From contig JAGTXO010000005.1 in assembly GCA_019448385.1 (NCBI GenBank), positions 1,240,001 through 1,304,000 of the forward strand: DNA of 64,000 nt, written 5' to 3'. A program made the translations under genes and the position numbers. The notes beneath the pieces are model-generated. The model saw only the letters and a program-made list of their open reading frames with translations, did no database searches and was not told where the DNA came from. Positions 1 to 13,100 of this stretch are shown here, in pieces; positions within the stretch are counted from its first letter, which is position 1; each line of letters opens with the position of its first letter. Source of the stretch: Diacronema lutheri (taxonomy: Eukaryota; Haptophyta; Pavlovophyceae; Pavlovales; Pavlovaceae).

Positions 1-3000
1 TCGGACTGGTCGGACAAGACGCTCCAGTTCTCCGCCTTCAAGACGCGCGGCAACATCATCCTGAACGGCGGCGCGACCGCCGAGCTGATGGAGCTGCTCG
101 AGGAGGCGCAGATGGTCCTCGGCTCGCTCATGGCGTCGCGGTATGTCGCGCCGTTCAAGGAGGACGTGCAGGAGTGGATCACCAAGCTGTCGACCGTCTC
201 CGAGATCCTCGAGAGCTGGGTGCAGGTCCAGTCCATGTGGATGTACCTCGAGGCCGTCTTCACGTCGGGCGACATTGCTAAGCAGCTGCCCGGCGAGTCC
301 AAGCGCTTCCAGGGCATCGACAAGAACTGGGTCAAGATCATGTCCAAAGCGAACGAGCAGCCCATCGTCGTGCAGTACTGCTACGGCAACGACGTGCTCC
401 AGCAGCTGCTGCCGCACCTGCTCGAGCAGCTCGAGATGTGCCAGAAGGCGCTCTCTGGCTACCTTGACCAGAAGCGCGCCGCCTTCCCGCGCTTCTACTT
501 CGTCTCGGACCCCAACCTGCTCGAGATCCTCTCGCAGGGTTCCAACCCCGAGGCGATCCAGCCGCACCTCCAGTCCGTCTTCGACTCGATCGAGTACGTC
601 GAGTTCCACAAGCAGGAGCGCACGCAGATCCAGACCATCTTCTCGGGCGTCGGCGAGTCGATCGTCCTGCGCTCGCGCGTCAAGGCGGAGGGCAACATCG
701 AGGACTGGCTCAACGCGCTGCTGCGCGAGATGCAAAACTCGCTCCGCGCGATTGTGCGCGAGGCCGCCGGCGACTGCGAGGTGCTCGACACGGCCGACCT
801 GACGCACAAGTACCAGGCGCAGGTCTCGCTCATCGCCATCCAGTTCAAGTGGACGGCGGACTGCGAGGACGCGCTCTTCCGTGCCAAGGCGGAGAAGGGC
901 ATCATGGGCCAGACCAACAAGAAGAACCAGGCGCGCCTCAACGACCTCGTTGCGATGAACATGCTCAAGGACGACGACCTGCGCAAGTTTGGCAAGTGGA
1001 CGCGCCGCAAGATCGAGACGATGATCACGGTCGACGTGCACCAGCGCGACGTGTGGGAGGAGATCGTCAAGCGCAAGGTGCGCGACACCGAGGACTTTGA
1101 GTGGCAGAAGCAGGCGCGCTTCTACTGGCGGTACGACATGGACTACGCGATGATCTCGGTCGCGGACGTCGACTTCAAGTACTGCAACGAGTACCTCGGC
1201 GTGAAGGAGCGGCTCGTCATCACGCCGCTCACCGACCGCTGCTACATCACCCTCGCACAGGCGCTCGGCATGTTCCTCGGCGGCGCGCCCGCCGGCCCCG
1301 CCGGCACGGGCAAGACGGAGACGACCAAGGACATGGGCTGCACGCTCGGCAAGTACGTCGTCGTGACCAACTGCTCGGACCAGATGGACTACCGCATCAT
1401 GGGCAACATCCTCAAGGGGCTCGCGCAGTCCGGCTGCTGGGGCTGCTTCGACGAGTTCAACCGCATCGACCTCGAGGTGCTCTCCGTCGTCGCGCAGCAA
1501 GTGATGTCGGTGCTCGTCGCGATCCGCGAGGACCGCAAGACCTTCCAGTTCACGGACGGGCAGGTGATCGCGCTGGACAAGGAGGTGGGCTTCTTCATTA
1601 CGATGAACCCGGGCTACGCCGGCCGCCAGGAGCTGCCCGAGAACCTCAAGTCGCTCTTCCGCGGCGTGACGATGATGGTGCCCGACCGCGAGATCATCAT
1701 GAAGGTCAAGCTGACCGCGTGCGGCTACAGGGACGCGACGCTGCTCGCCAAGAAGTTCAACGTGCTGTACAAGCTGTGCGAGGAGCAGCTCTCCAAGCAG
1801 GCGCACTACGACTTTGGCCTGCGCAACATCCTCGCCGTGCTGCGCACGGCCGGCGCGTCCAAGCGCAACGAGCCCGAGAAGCCTGAGCAGGAGCTGCTCA
1901 TGCGCACGCTGCGCGACATGAACCTCTCCAAGTACGTCGCGGAGGACGTGCCGCTCTTCATGTCGCTGCTCGACGACCTCTTCCCCGGCCTCAAGGCCGA
2001 AAAGCAGAAGCACAAGGAGGTGGAGGGCGCGATCACGCAGGCGGTCGCCGACCTCGGCCTCCAGTACCACGTCGACCGGGTCCTTAAGGTCGTGCAGGTC
2101 TACGAGATGTGCCTCGTGCGCCACTCGCTCATGCACGTCGGCCCGTCGGGCGTGGGCAAGACGCGCATCGTCGAGACGCTGCACAAGGCGCTGATGCTCG
2201 TCAAGGCGGACCAGAACCTGCCGCCGATGGTCGGCCAGCCGCACCGCGAGCTGCGGATGAACCCAAAGGCGATCACCGCGCCGCAGATGTTCGGCGCGCT
2301 CGACGTGATCGCCAACGAGTGGACCGAGGGCATCTTCGCGCAGCTCTGGCGCAAGGCGAACAAGGACAAGAAGAACTTCACCTGGCTGATGCTCGACGGC
2401 CCGGTTGACGCGATCTGGATCGAGAACCTCAACACGGTGATGGACGACAACCGGATCCTCACGCTCGCCAACAACGACCGGATCCCGATGCTCCGGCCAA
2501 ACTGCACGCTCGGCTTCGAGGTGGAGGACCTGCGCAACGCATCGCCCGCCACCGTCTCGCGCGCGGGCGTCATCTTCATCTCGGACAACGACCTGGGCTA
2601 CATGCCGTACGTGCGGACGTGGCTTGCCGGCCAGCAGGCGCGCTCGCTCGCCGAGCTGCTCGCGCCGCTCTTCGAGCAGCGGATGGACGCGCTCGTCGAG
2701 TTCGTGCGCAACGAGTGCCGCGCCAAGATGGTCTGCTCGACGATCGCGCTGATGACGAGCATGTGCAACCTGATCGACGGGCTGCTGCTCGATCTCGCGC
2801 CGGCGGACAAGGGCGCATCGCTCGACCAGACGGCCGCCGAGCGGCTCTTCATGTACTGCGCGTGCTGGACGGTGGCGGGCATCCTCGAGAACGAGGACCG
2901 CGCCAAGGTCGACGGCTACTTTCGCACGCTCTTCAACGGCATGCCCGAGGTCGACGCGGGCGACACGATCTACGAGTACACGATCGATGCGGCCAAGTTC

Positions 3001-6000
3001 AGCTGGGTGCACTGGTCGGAACGGATCCCCGACTGGGGCTACTCGGGCACCGAGCTGTCGGTCGACTTCCCCAAGCTCGTCATCCCGACCATCGACTCGG
3101 CGCGCACGCTCTACAACCTCGAGCGCTCGGCCGCGATGAACCGGGCCGTGCTCCTCGTCGGCGGGCCGGGCACGGCCAAGACGTCGTCTATCCTGCAGGT
3201 CCTCGCGAAGCAGGACCCGTCGACGACCATGTTCAAGAAGATCTCCTTCTCGGGCGCGACGACGCCTCTCATCCTGCAGCGCACCGTCGAAGGCGCGATC
3301 GAGAAGCGGCAGGGCAAGACGTTCGGCCCGCCCGGCGGGAAGAGCATGCTCGTCTTCGTCGACGACATCTCGATGCCGCAGATCAACAACTGGGGTGACC
3401 AGCCGACCCTCGAGATCCTGCGCCAGCTGGTCGAGCAGGGCGGGCTGTACAACCTGCAAAAGCCGGGCGAGATCATGCAGATCGTCGACCTGCTCGTCCT
3501 CGGTTGCATGCTCCACCCGGGCGGCGGCAAGCAGGACATCCCCAACCGCGCGAAGCGCCACTTCCACGTGATGAACGTGACGCTCCCGTCGATGACGTCG
3601 ATCCAGATGATCTTTGGCCGGCTTGTCGGGCTCATGTACCCCGAGGGCGACCAGTCGCTCAACGCCGACCTCGTCTCCGCCGCGGGCAGGCTCGTCGAGC
3701 TGACGGTCAACGTGTGGGAGCGCACCAAGGCCAAGATGCTGCCGACGCCCGCAAAGTTCCACTACATCTTCAACCTGCGCGACCTCAGCCGCGTCTTCCA
3801 GGGCATCTTCATGTGCGCGACGTCGACGGTCAAGGACGAGCACACCCTCCTCGCGCTCTGGAAGCACGAGGCGATGCGCGTCTTCTCCGACCGGCTCGTG
3901 AACGCGGACGACAAGCGTTGGTTTGAGGAGACGGTCAACAAGGCGCTCGACGAGACGGTCGGCGCGAGCAAGGCGGGCAAGCTCAAGGGCGACACGTACT
4001 TTGTCGACTTTTTGCAGCCGCCCGGCGAGGACCCCGAGACGGGCGAGGAGCTCCCCGCGCCCAAGCTCTACGAGCCGGCGCCGTCGGTCGAGAAGGTGAA
4101 CTCCACGATCCGGCGGTACATGGTGCGCTTCAACGAGGTGCACAAGCTGCTCGCGATGGACCTCGTGCTCTTCGAGGACGCGATGCTGCACTTCATGCGC
4201 ATCTCGCGGTTGCTCGCCACGCCGCGCGGCAACGCGCTCCTCGTCGGCGTCGGCGGCTCGGGCAAGCAGTCGCTCACGCGGCTCGCCGCCTTCATCGCGC
4301 GCGCAGACTTTGCGCAGATCACGATCACAAAGCAGTACAGCGCCAACACGCTGCTCGAGGACTTCAAGCCGCTGTACCGGACGGCGGGCGTGCTCAACCG
4401 CGGCGTCGCTTTCATCTTTACCGACAAGGAGATCAAGGAGGAGTCCTTCCTCGAGTACCTCAACATCTTCCTCAACACGGGCGAGGTGCCGAACCTCTTC
4501 GCGCGCGACGAGTACGACGCGATCATCGGCGAGGTTGGCGTGCCCTACTCGCAGATATTCAAGGGGTCGGAGCCGACCAAGGAGGACCTGTGGGCCTTCT
4601 TCATCGACCGCGTCCGCTCCAACCTACACCTCGTCCTCTGCTTCTCGCCCGTCGGCGTCAAGTTCCGCGACCGCGCGATGGCCTTCCCCGGCCTGATCAA
4701 CAACTGCACGATCGACTGGTTCTTGCCGTGGCCCGAGGCGGCGCTCGGCGAGGTGGCGGCGCGGATGGTGCTCAGCAACAAGGACCTGCGCTGTGGCGAC
4801 GACATCAAGCACAAGCTCATCGCGCAGATGGCGTCGACGCACCGGCAGGTCGCCGACTCGACCACCGAGTACTTTGAGCAGTTTCGGCGCAACGCGTACG
4901 TGACGCCGAAGTCGTACCTCTCCTTCATGGATGCGTACGTGGACGTGTACCTCAAGAAAGTGCAGCACATCGAGATCCTCGCCTCGTCGATCAACACGGG
5001 CCTCTCGAAGCTCGTCGAGGCGGGCGAGGACGTGGCCAAGATGAAAATCGAGCTCAAGGAGAAGGAGAAGGGCCTCGTGATCGCGCAGGAGAAGTCGGCG
5101 GTGCTGCTGCAGGAGATCACCACGTCGACGGCACGCGCGGAGAAGAAGAAGGCCGAGGTGCAGGGCGTCAAGGACCAGCTTGCCGGCGACGCCGACGTCA
5201 TCGCCGCGCAGAAGGAGGCGGTCGAGCGCGACCTCGAGGCGGCGCAGCCCGCGCTCGATGCCGCGCAGAACGCGCTCTCGTCGATCAACGCGAAGGACAT
5301 CGGGCTGCTCAAGCAGCTCAAGAATCCGCCCGAGATCATCAAGCGCATCTTTGACTGCGTCGTCATCCTCTTTAAAAACTACGTCGTTACGCCCGCGCTC
5401 GTCAAGCCCAAGGAGAACTTGCAGCTCGAGGACTCGTGGAGCTCGGCGCTCGAGATGATGGGCAAGCCGACCTTCCTCAACAACATCTTCAACTTCAACA
5501 AGGACGCGATCAACGACGAGACCATCGAGCTCCTCCACCCGTATACCTCCGCGCCCGACTTCACCTATGAGGACGCGAAGAAGGCGTCGGGCAACGTGGC
5601 GGGCCTTTGCACGTGGGTGCGCGCGATGGACATGTACACGACGATCGCAAAGGTCGTCAAGCCCAAGATGGAGGAGCTGCGCGCGGCGGAGGCAAAGCTC
5701 AAGGTGGCCAACGCCAAGCTCGCCAAGGCGCAGGGCGAGCTCGACGCCGTGCAGGACGAGCTCAACAAGATGCAGCGCGAGTTCGACGACGCGATGGCGA
5801 CCAAGCAGCGCATCCAGGACGACGCCGACTCGACGCAGCGGCGGATGGACTCAGCCAACAAGCTGATCAACGGGCTCGAGGGCGAGCGGAAGCGCTGGAC
5901 CTCCATGTCCGAGGAGTTCGCCGACGACATCCGCCGGCTGACAGGCGACGTGGCCGTCGCCTGCGGCTTCGTCGCGTACGTGGGCCCGTTCAACTCGACG

Positions 6001-9000
6001 TTCCGCACGACGCTGCTCAACCGGTTCTACGAGGACTGCGTGGGCAAGGGTATCCCCGTGACGAAGGACCTCAAGGTCTCCGCCTTCCTCGTCGACCAGG
6101 GTACGATCGGCGACTGGAACCTCGAGGGCCTGCCGTCCGACGAGCTGTCGGTGCAGAACGGCATCATGGTGACGCGCTCGTCCAAGTGGCCGCTGCTCAT
6201 CGACCCGCAGGGGCAGGGGCTGCAGTGGCTCAAGAAGCGCGAAGAGGTGAATGGGCTGCGGATCACGTCGCTCCTCGACAAGCGCTTCCGTAACGTGCTC
6301 GAGGACTCGATGTCGTTCGGAACGCCGATGATCATCGAGAACGTGGAGGAGGAGCTCGACCCGATCCTCGACCCCGTCCTCGACAAGGCGGTGCAGCGCA
6401 AGGGGCGCAACCTGGTGCTCGTGCTCGCGGACAAGGAGTGCGAGTACAGCGAGACCTTCAAGCTCTCGCTCACCTCCAAGCTCGCCAACCCGCACTTCAC
6501 GCCCGAGCTCTTCGCGCAGGTCACCGTGATCAATTTCACCGTCACGATGGGCGGCCTCGAGCAGCAGCTCCTCGCGCGCGTGCTCGGCTTCGAGCGTGCC
6601 GAGCTCGAAGAGCAGCGGCAGAAGCTGGTCGAGGACGTCAATTCGAACAATAAGATCCTCAAGCAGCTCGAGGACGAGCTGCTCTTCCGCCTTGCAAACT
6701 CGACGGGCAACCTGCTCGACGACACCGAGCTTATCGACGTACTCAACACGACGAAGACGACGTCGGCCGAGGTGAGCGAGAAACTGGCCAACGCGGACGA
6801 CACGGAGAAGCGGATCAACGTCGCGCGCGAGGAGTACCGCCCCGTCGCGATCCGCGGCGCTCTGCTCTACTTTTTGATCGTCGAGATGTCGGCGGTCAAC
6901 CCGATGTACCAGACGTCGCTCGTCCAGTTTTTGAATCTCTTTGACTACTCGATCAACAACTCGGAAAAGAAGGCGAACATGCTCGCGTCCAAGCGCATCG
7001 GCATCATCATCGAGTACCTCACCTTCCACACGACGTGCTACGTGCAGCGCGGCCTCTTCGAGCGGCACAAGGTCGTGTGGGTGCTGATGCTCGCGATGAA
7101 GATCGAGCAGATCGCCGAGACGCTCTCGCAGAGCTACGTGCAGTGCCTGCTCAAGGGCGGCGGCGCGCTTGACATCAAGAGCGAGCGGCCCAAGCCCGCC
7201 GCGTGGATCCCGGACAAGGTGTGGCTCAACGTGATCGCCACCTCGCAGACGGTGCTGATGCTGCGCGACCTGCCCGACTCGCTCGCGCGCAACGACCAGC
7301 TCTGGCGGCACTGGTATGACGAGGACGCGCCCGAGGCGGCCAAGATCCCCGAGTACGACGAGCGGCTCAGCCTCTTCGAGAAGCTGCTCATCGTCCGCTC
7401 TGTCCGCGAGGACCGCGCGCTGCTGTCCGTGCAGACGTACATCTCGGCGACGATCGGCCAGCGGTACATCGACTCGCGCCCGCTCAACCTGCGCGAGACG
7501 GAGGAGGAGGCCAACTTCCGCACGCCCCTCGTCGCGCTGCTCTCGCGCGGCGCCGACGTGACGGGCATCATCATGGACCTCGCCAAGAAGAAGAAGGTGC
7601 AGGTCTCGTCGATCTCGCTCGGGCAGGGGCAGGAGCCCGCGTCGCGCAAGCTCGTCGCGGCGGGCATGGCGACGGGCTCGTGGGTGATGCTGCAGAACTG
7701 CCACCTCGGCCTCAAGTACATGGTCGAGGTGGAGCAGCAGCTGATCAAGCTCGAGGAGGAGCACGTGAACCCGGCCTTCCGGCTGTGGATCACCGTCGAG
7801 CCGCACCCAAAGTTTCCGATCGGGCTGCTGCAGATCTCGATCAAGATCACCAACGAGGCGCCCGTCGGCATCCGCGCGGGCCTCAAGGGCTCGTACGCGT
7901 GGCTCAACCAGGACGTGCTCGACACGGTCTCGCAGCCGCAGTGGAAGACGATGCTCTACGCGCTCTGCTTCATGCACACCGTCGTGCAGGAGCGGCGCAA
8001 GTTTGGACCGCTCGGCTTCAACGTGCCGTACGAGTTCAACCAGTCCGACCTCTCCGCGTCGGTGCAGTTCATGCAGAACCACCTCAACGAAGTTGAGGGC
8101 AAGAAGCGGCCCGTCGACTGGATCGTCGTCAACTACATGGTGTGCGAGGTGCAGTACGGCGGCAAGATCACCGACGACTGGGATCGGCGGCTCTTCAACA
8201 CGTATGGGCAGGCGTGGCTCACGCAGCGGATCACGCACAACGAGTTTGAGTTCTACCCGGGCTACCGGATCCCCGTCGGCACGGACATCGAGCTCTTCCG
8301 CAAGTACATCGACGAGCTGCCCTTCAACGACAATCCCGAGATCTTCGGACTGCACGTCAACGCCGACCTCGCGTACCGCACGCTGCAGACGAGCACTGTC
8401 CTCATGACGATCCTCGACTCGCAGCCCAAAGAGGGCGGCGGATCGGGCGGGCTGACGCGCGAAGAGACGGTGCTCAAGATTGTCGAGGACCTGCAGGCCA
8501 AGCTGCCCAAGGACTTCAACCTCGAGGAGAAGCGCGCATGCATCAAGGTGCTCGGCGGGATGAACAAGCCGCTCAACATCTGCCTCGCGCAGGAGATCGA
8601 TCGGCTACAGCTCGTGCTCACGCTCGTGCGCCGGATGCTCGCCAACCTCAAGCTCGCGATTGCCGGTGCGCGTCGCGCGCGCCGCGTGCCCCGCCGTGCC
8701 GCACGCCGCGCGCGCGCGCGCGCTCTCGCATCACCGCCCGTCTTCGCGCCGGTCCGTGCGCGCCGCGCGAGCAGGCACGATCGTCATGTCGCCCGACCTG
8801 CAGAACGCGCTCGACTCGCTCTTCCTCGCGCGCGTGCCGGGGCAGTGGGAGCGCGTCTCGCAGCTGATCATGCCAAACATCGGCCTGTGGTGGGTGAGCA
8901 TCCTCTCGCGCAACGAGCAGCTCTACAACTGGATGAAGAGCAACCGGCCAAATTGCTTCTGGTCAGCGAGCGCGCCGCGAGAGACAGAGACGCCCTTCGC

Positions 9001-9673
9001 GCGCGCCGCGCGCGGCGTTGCTCCGCGCGCCGCGCTCCCCGCTCGCGCTCACGCGTGCGCGCGCCGCTCGTGCCCGCGCGCAGGCTGACGGGCTTCTTCA
9101 ACCCGCAGGGCTTCCTCACGGCGAACCGGCAGGAGGTGTGCCGCAAGCACGTCAAGGAGAACTGGGCTCTAGACGATGTCATCTCGACCTACGAGGTGCG
9201 ACGCGCGGCGGCCGCCGCACGCACGGCGCGCACGGCCGACGCGCGCGCGCAGCGTTCGTTCCCCGCCGCACGCGCGCGACGTGGCGCGCACTCACGCGCG
9301 CTTGCACTCCGCACCTCCTTGCCCGCGCGTGTGGCAGGTTCAAAAAGCGGAGAAGGACGAGGTGAAGCGCGGCCCCGAGGAGGGCATCTACGTATACGGC
9401 CTGTTCCTCGACGGGTGCAAGTGGGACAAGGAGCGCGGACGGCTCGTCGACTCTGACCCGAAGGTGCTCTACGCGCTGCTTCCCGTCATCCACGTCTCGG
9501 CCTGCCTGCAGAGCGCAAAGAAGGTCGACCCCAATCACAACTACATCTGCCCGCTCTACAAGAACCCGAGCCGAACCGGTCTCAACTTCATCTCGCCCGT
9601 CGATCTGCGCACCGAGGAGCCGCCCAACAAGTGGACGCTACGCGGCGTCTGCTTGCTCTGCAGCAAAGATTAG
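1..9673 (+). CDS. Outer-arm dynein heavy chain, gamma class (DNAH5/DNAH8-like), 5' end outside window
   Basis: This is the ATP-driven motor of the ciliary outer dynein arm. The frame is open from base 1, so the tail and early linker lie upstream; 3099 residues are visible. P-loops of the AAA modules are seen at about 1294 (AAA1, GPAGTGKTET), 2143 (AAA2, GPSGVGKTR), 3163 (AAA3, GGPGTAKTS) and 4249 (AAA4, GVGGSGKQS). The AAA1 Walker B segment CFDEFNRIDL is near 1445. Stalk coiled coils lie at about 4990-5300 and 5680-5900, flanking the microtubule-binding tip. I place exons at 1-8665, 8775-8961, 9084-9195 and 9338-9673; the joins restore the usual C-terminal NCFW/LTGFFNPQGF and YVYGLFLDGC motifs. 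All three introns fall in the last kilobase. Gamma-class assignment rests on AAA1 wording recalled from the family; another axonemal heavy chain is possible. Confidence 0.95.
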
Positions 9674-10109
9674 ACAGAGCCTACAGGGGTGTACAGGCAA
9701 CTCTGTATAGATGGTCAAGCCAAATCCGATCAGGGGCACGATCGCGCCCCGAGTGCAGCGCGGGCCGTTCGGAAGGACGTCCTTGTGAGGGAGCTCTTCG
9801 CGTTTGGCGAGCGGGGGAGCACGACGCGCAGCGTTGCTGCGGCGGCGTGCGGGCGGCGAGCAGCGGTCGGGCTGCTCGCGACGAGGCCGGAGCAGACGGC
9901 GCCGTGGCCGCCGGCGCAGGTGACGCGCGCCGACGAGCCGTAGCGAGCGTCCGTGATCCGCACGGCGGTTGGAGCGGGCCGGCTGGTGCGGCGCGCTCGG
10001 CCACGGGTGGCGGCGTGCACGGTCGTGCCGCGCGCGGCACGCGTCGCCAGCCGCGCGCGACCTGGGCAGAGCCCGCAAAGCGTCGACCGCTGCGCGGCTC
10101 GGCCGTGCG
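9674..10109. other. Intergenic 436 bp between dynein stop and giant-gene stop (3' to 3')
   Basis: No coding region is supported here; frames are arginine-rich shadows. The two flanking genes converge, so this holds both 3' UTRs. For the minus-strand gene it is the segment directly downstream of a Fanzor domain, the place where TnpB/Fanzor elements usually encode their guide RNA and carry their right end. I see no clear terminal repeat. The first 60 bp are less GC-rich than the rest. Confidence 0.5.
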
Positions 10110-13100
10110 TCAACGCCGGCCGCGCTTCGGCCCGCGCGCGCTGCCGCCGCCGGCACTGGCGCTGGCAGCTCCGCGGGCGGGGGTGCGGGCGCGAGAGCCG
10201 CCGCCGCCACCGCCGCCGCGCCCGCCGCCGTCGTCGCCACCGCCGTCGCCGCCGCCGCCTCCCCCGCCGTCATCGTCGTCGTCGCCGCCGCCGCCTCCGT
10301 CGCCGTCGCCGTCGCCGTCGCCCTCGCCGCCGCCGCCGTCGCCGCTGCCATCGTCGTCGTCGTCGTCGTCGCCCTCGTCGTCGCCCTCGTCGTCGCCGTC
10401 GCACTCGTCGTCGCAGTCGTCGCCCTCGCCGTGCACCATGCGCTCCTCACGCTCCCACACCTCGCCGCGCGCCCACCAGGCGAGCACGAGGGCAAAGCGC
10501 TCAGGCGTCGACGTGGTGTCGCGCCCGGCCGCGTGCGCCGCCATGTCGTGCACGTCGTAGAAGATGTTGCGCGCGGCGTTGTAGTCGCGGTGCACGGGCT
10601 TCTTGCCGCCGTTGCACGCCGGGCAGATGACGAGCGCGTGCACCGTGCGCGTGCCGCCCTTTGCCACGGGCAGGCGCGGGTTCTGCGCGAGCTCCGCGCC
10701 GCAGCGCTGCAGCCTGCCGCCCTTGGCGAGCCGCGGCATCGAGCAGTGCATCGACGTGTACGGCTCGGGCACGAAGACGGCCGCGACGCCGCGCCGCCGC
10801 AGCTCGCGCAGCAGCCCCACCTGGAAGGCGGGCGGCGCGCCCTTGGGCTGCGCGCCCTTGTGGTCGCGCAGCCACTTGCCCACGCACACGAGCAGCCGGT
10901 CGCGCGTCACGCCGTCGACACAGTGCGCCGCGATGAGCGCCTCGGCGACGCGCGCCGCGTTGGACCGCCCGCCGCTGTCGCGCCGCCAGCGCTCCTTCCG
11001 GCGCGCCGGCGCGTCGTACACGTGCTCGGCGGCGCGCTCGCGCACCCGCGCGCTCTCGCGGTGGAAGGCGTGGAACTCGCCCTCGTCGAGCACCTTGGCG
11101 CTGTGCGCCTCGCCAAGCCGCGCCTCGTCCGCCTCCACGCTGAACTCCTCGCCGCGCCCGTCCTTGCGCACGCGCCGCCGCGCCGCGTTGGTCTTGGCCG
11201 TCTCGCGCGCAAAGCCCGCGGCGCGCGCGCGCGCGCGCTGCGTGAACTGCCGCCAGACTGCCGCCCGCCCGACGTGCGCAGAGTAGGTGGTGATGTTGCC
11301 CATGTTCGGGTCGGCCGCGACGACGACCGCCGCCTCGACGTCGATCGCCCGCCGCAGCTCGGAGCCGAGCGCGACGGCGATGCGCCCGTCCGGCCGGCGC
11401 CAGCGGTGCAGGACGCCCGAGCCGCCGGCCGGCGCCTGCGCCTTCGGCACGAGGACGGTCCCGACGGCGTGCACGGCGACGCCATCTGTCACCACCGACT
11501 TGACGGGCTGCCGGCCCGGGAGCGGCACGCGCGGCAGCGGCGCGAGGCCAACCCACGAGCGCCGCGCGTGCCACGGCAGATCGGCCGGCGGCCGCTCGCG
11601 CCCGGCGTAGTCGAAGACGCGGTTGGAGATGTCGAAGCGCGTCGCAAAGACCGCGTACCTGACGCGCACGTCCGACATCGGCGGGGTGTTGCCGTTTGTG
11701 CCTGTCCACTTGATCGGCTCGCCATCGTGGTCGCGCAGGTCCAGCGCCTTGAGCCGCGCGCGCAGCTCCTTGCGCTCGTCATCCGAAAGCGTCACCCAGA
11801 TGGCGCTCGCGGCGAGGCGCACGTTGCGCGGCACCTGCGCGCAGCGCGCGGCGCGCGAGCGCGCGGGCGCGTGACCAACCTGGCCGCGGGGCGGCGCGCA
11901 CGGCGGCGGCGCGCGCGCTTGGGCGCTCGGCGGCGGCAGCGGCAGCCACGCCTCGCGCGCACATTGTGCGTGCGCAGCGGCGCCACATTGTACCGCGGCG
12001 GCCGTCCGGTCAGCTGCGTGTGGATGTGCGCGAGCCGGCAGAGCAGCGCCTGCCCCTCGGCCACGTGCTGCAGGGTGCGGATCTGCACGAGGAAGTAGCG
12101 CGTCGTGTGCCGGTCGTAGTTCCACCTTTTCGTGGGCGTGCACTTGTAGTCGATCTTGTGGAGGACCATGTCGGGCAGGTGGCGGTCGAGCGCGGCGGGG
12201 CAGCCGACGCGCGCGCCCTCCACGTCGCCGCGCAGCAGCCGCTCGCACAGCTCGCGCACGCGCGCGTTTCGCTGCATCTCGGGCAGCGCGACGAGCGCCT
12301 CGTCGCGCTCGACTGCCGCGCGGACGACGTCGCGGAGCAGCCCGTTCACGACGCGCGATGGATGCATCAGGCACGCGGTGGACACCTGCGTCGCCTCCGC
12401 CTCGAGGATCTCCGTGAGGCCCACCGCGCAGACGGGCTGGACGCCCTCGGCCATCTCGCCGACGGCGCGCGCCGTCGCCGCCTTGGTCTGCGCGGCGGCT
12501 TGCTCGGCGGGCTTGCCTCGGGGCGCTGCACCGTACGTGCTCTCGTCCTTGTGCCAGCCGATGGCCGAGAAGATCGCACGGACGGTTCCCTTGTCCATCG
12601 TGGTCGACGTGTGCACGCTGGTCGACGGGCCGCCCGACGCCGCGCCGACGGCCTGCGCGCTCGCCACCGCAGCCTCGTCGCGCACCACCTTGTTGATGAC
12701 GCGGTACGCCTGTGTCGTGAGCCTGTGCACGGCCGCCGCGATGCGCCGCAGCTCCTTCCGCGCACCGGGCTGCGCCGTCACCGCCTGCGGCCCCGCGTTG
12801 AGCGTCGAGCGCTTGACCACGAAGCCCGGGAGCACGCTGACGCGCGTGCGCGCCGTCGCGCCGCCGGCGGCGCGCGCGCTCGGCGCAGCGGGCTCGTCCA
12901 CGCGCGCGCGCTCGACGCCGCGCGCGCGGGGAACGCTCGGCGCGCGCGCGCCCGCGGCGTCGCGCGCGCTCGCGGCGGCACCCGCCGCGGCGCGCTTGCC
13001 CGCGGCGCCCGACTCGCCGTGCGCGCGAAGCGGCGCCGACGCCAATGCCGACGCCGCGCCCGCGCCGCCGCTGCCGCTGCCCGATCCGCCCGCGCGCCGC

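Noticed and set aside
5851-8355. 834-codon minus-strand frame inside the dynein gene
   Set aside because: It is His/Asp/Leu/Arg-biased, a mirror of dynein codons, without any family signature.
9631-10560. Plus-strand Pro/Ser-rich frame after the dynein stop
   Set aside because: Its length comes from the trinucleotide repeat coding Asp/Gly on the other strand; there is no independent coding signal.
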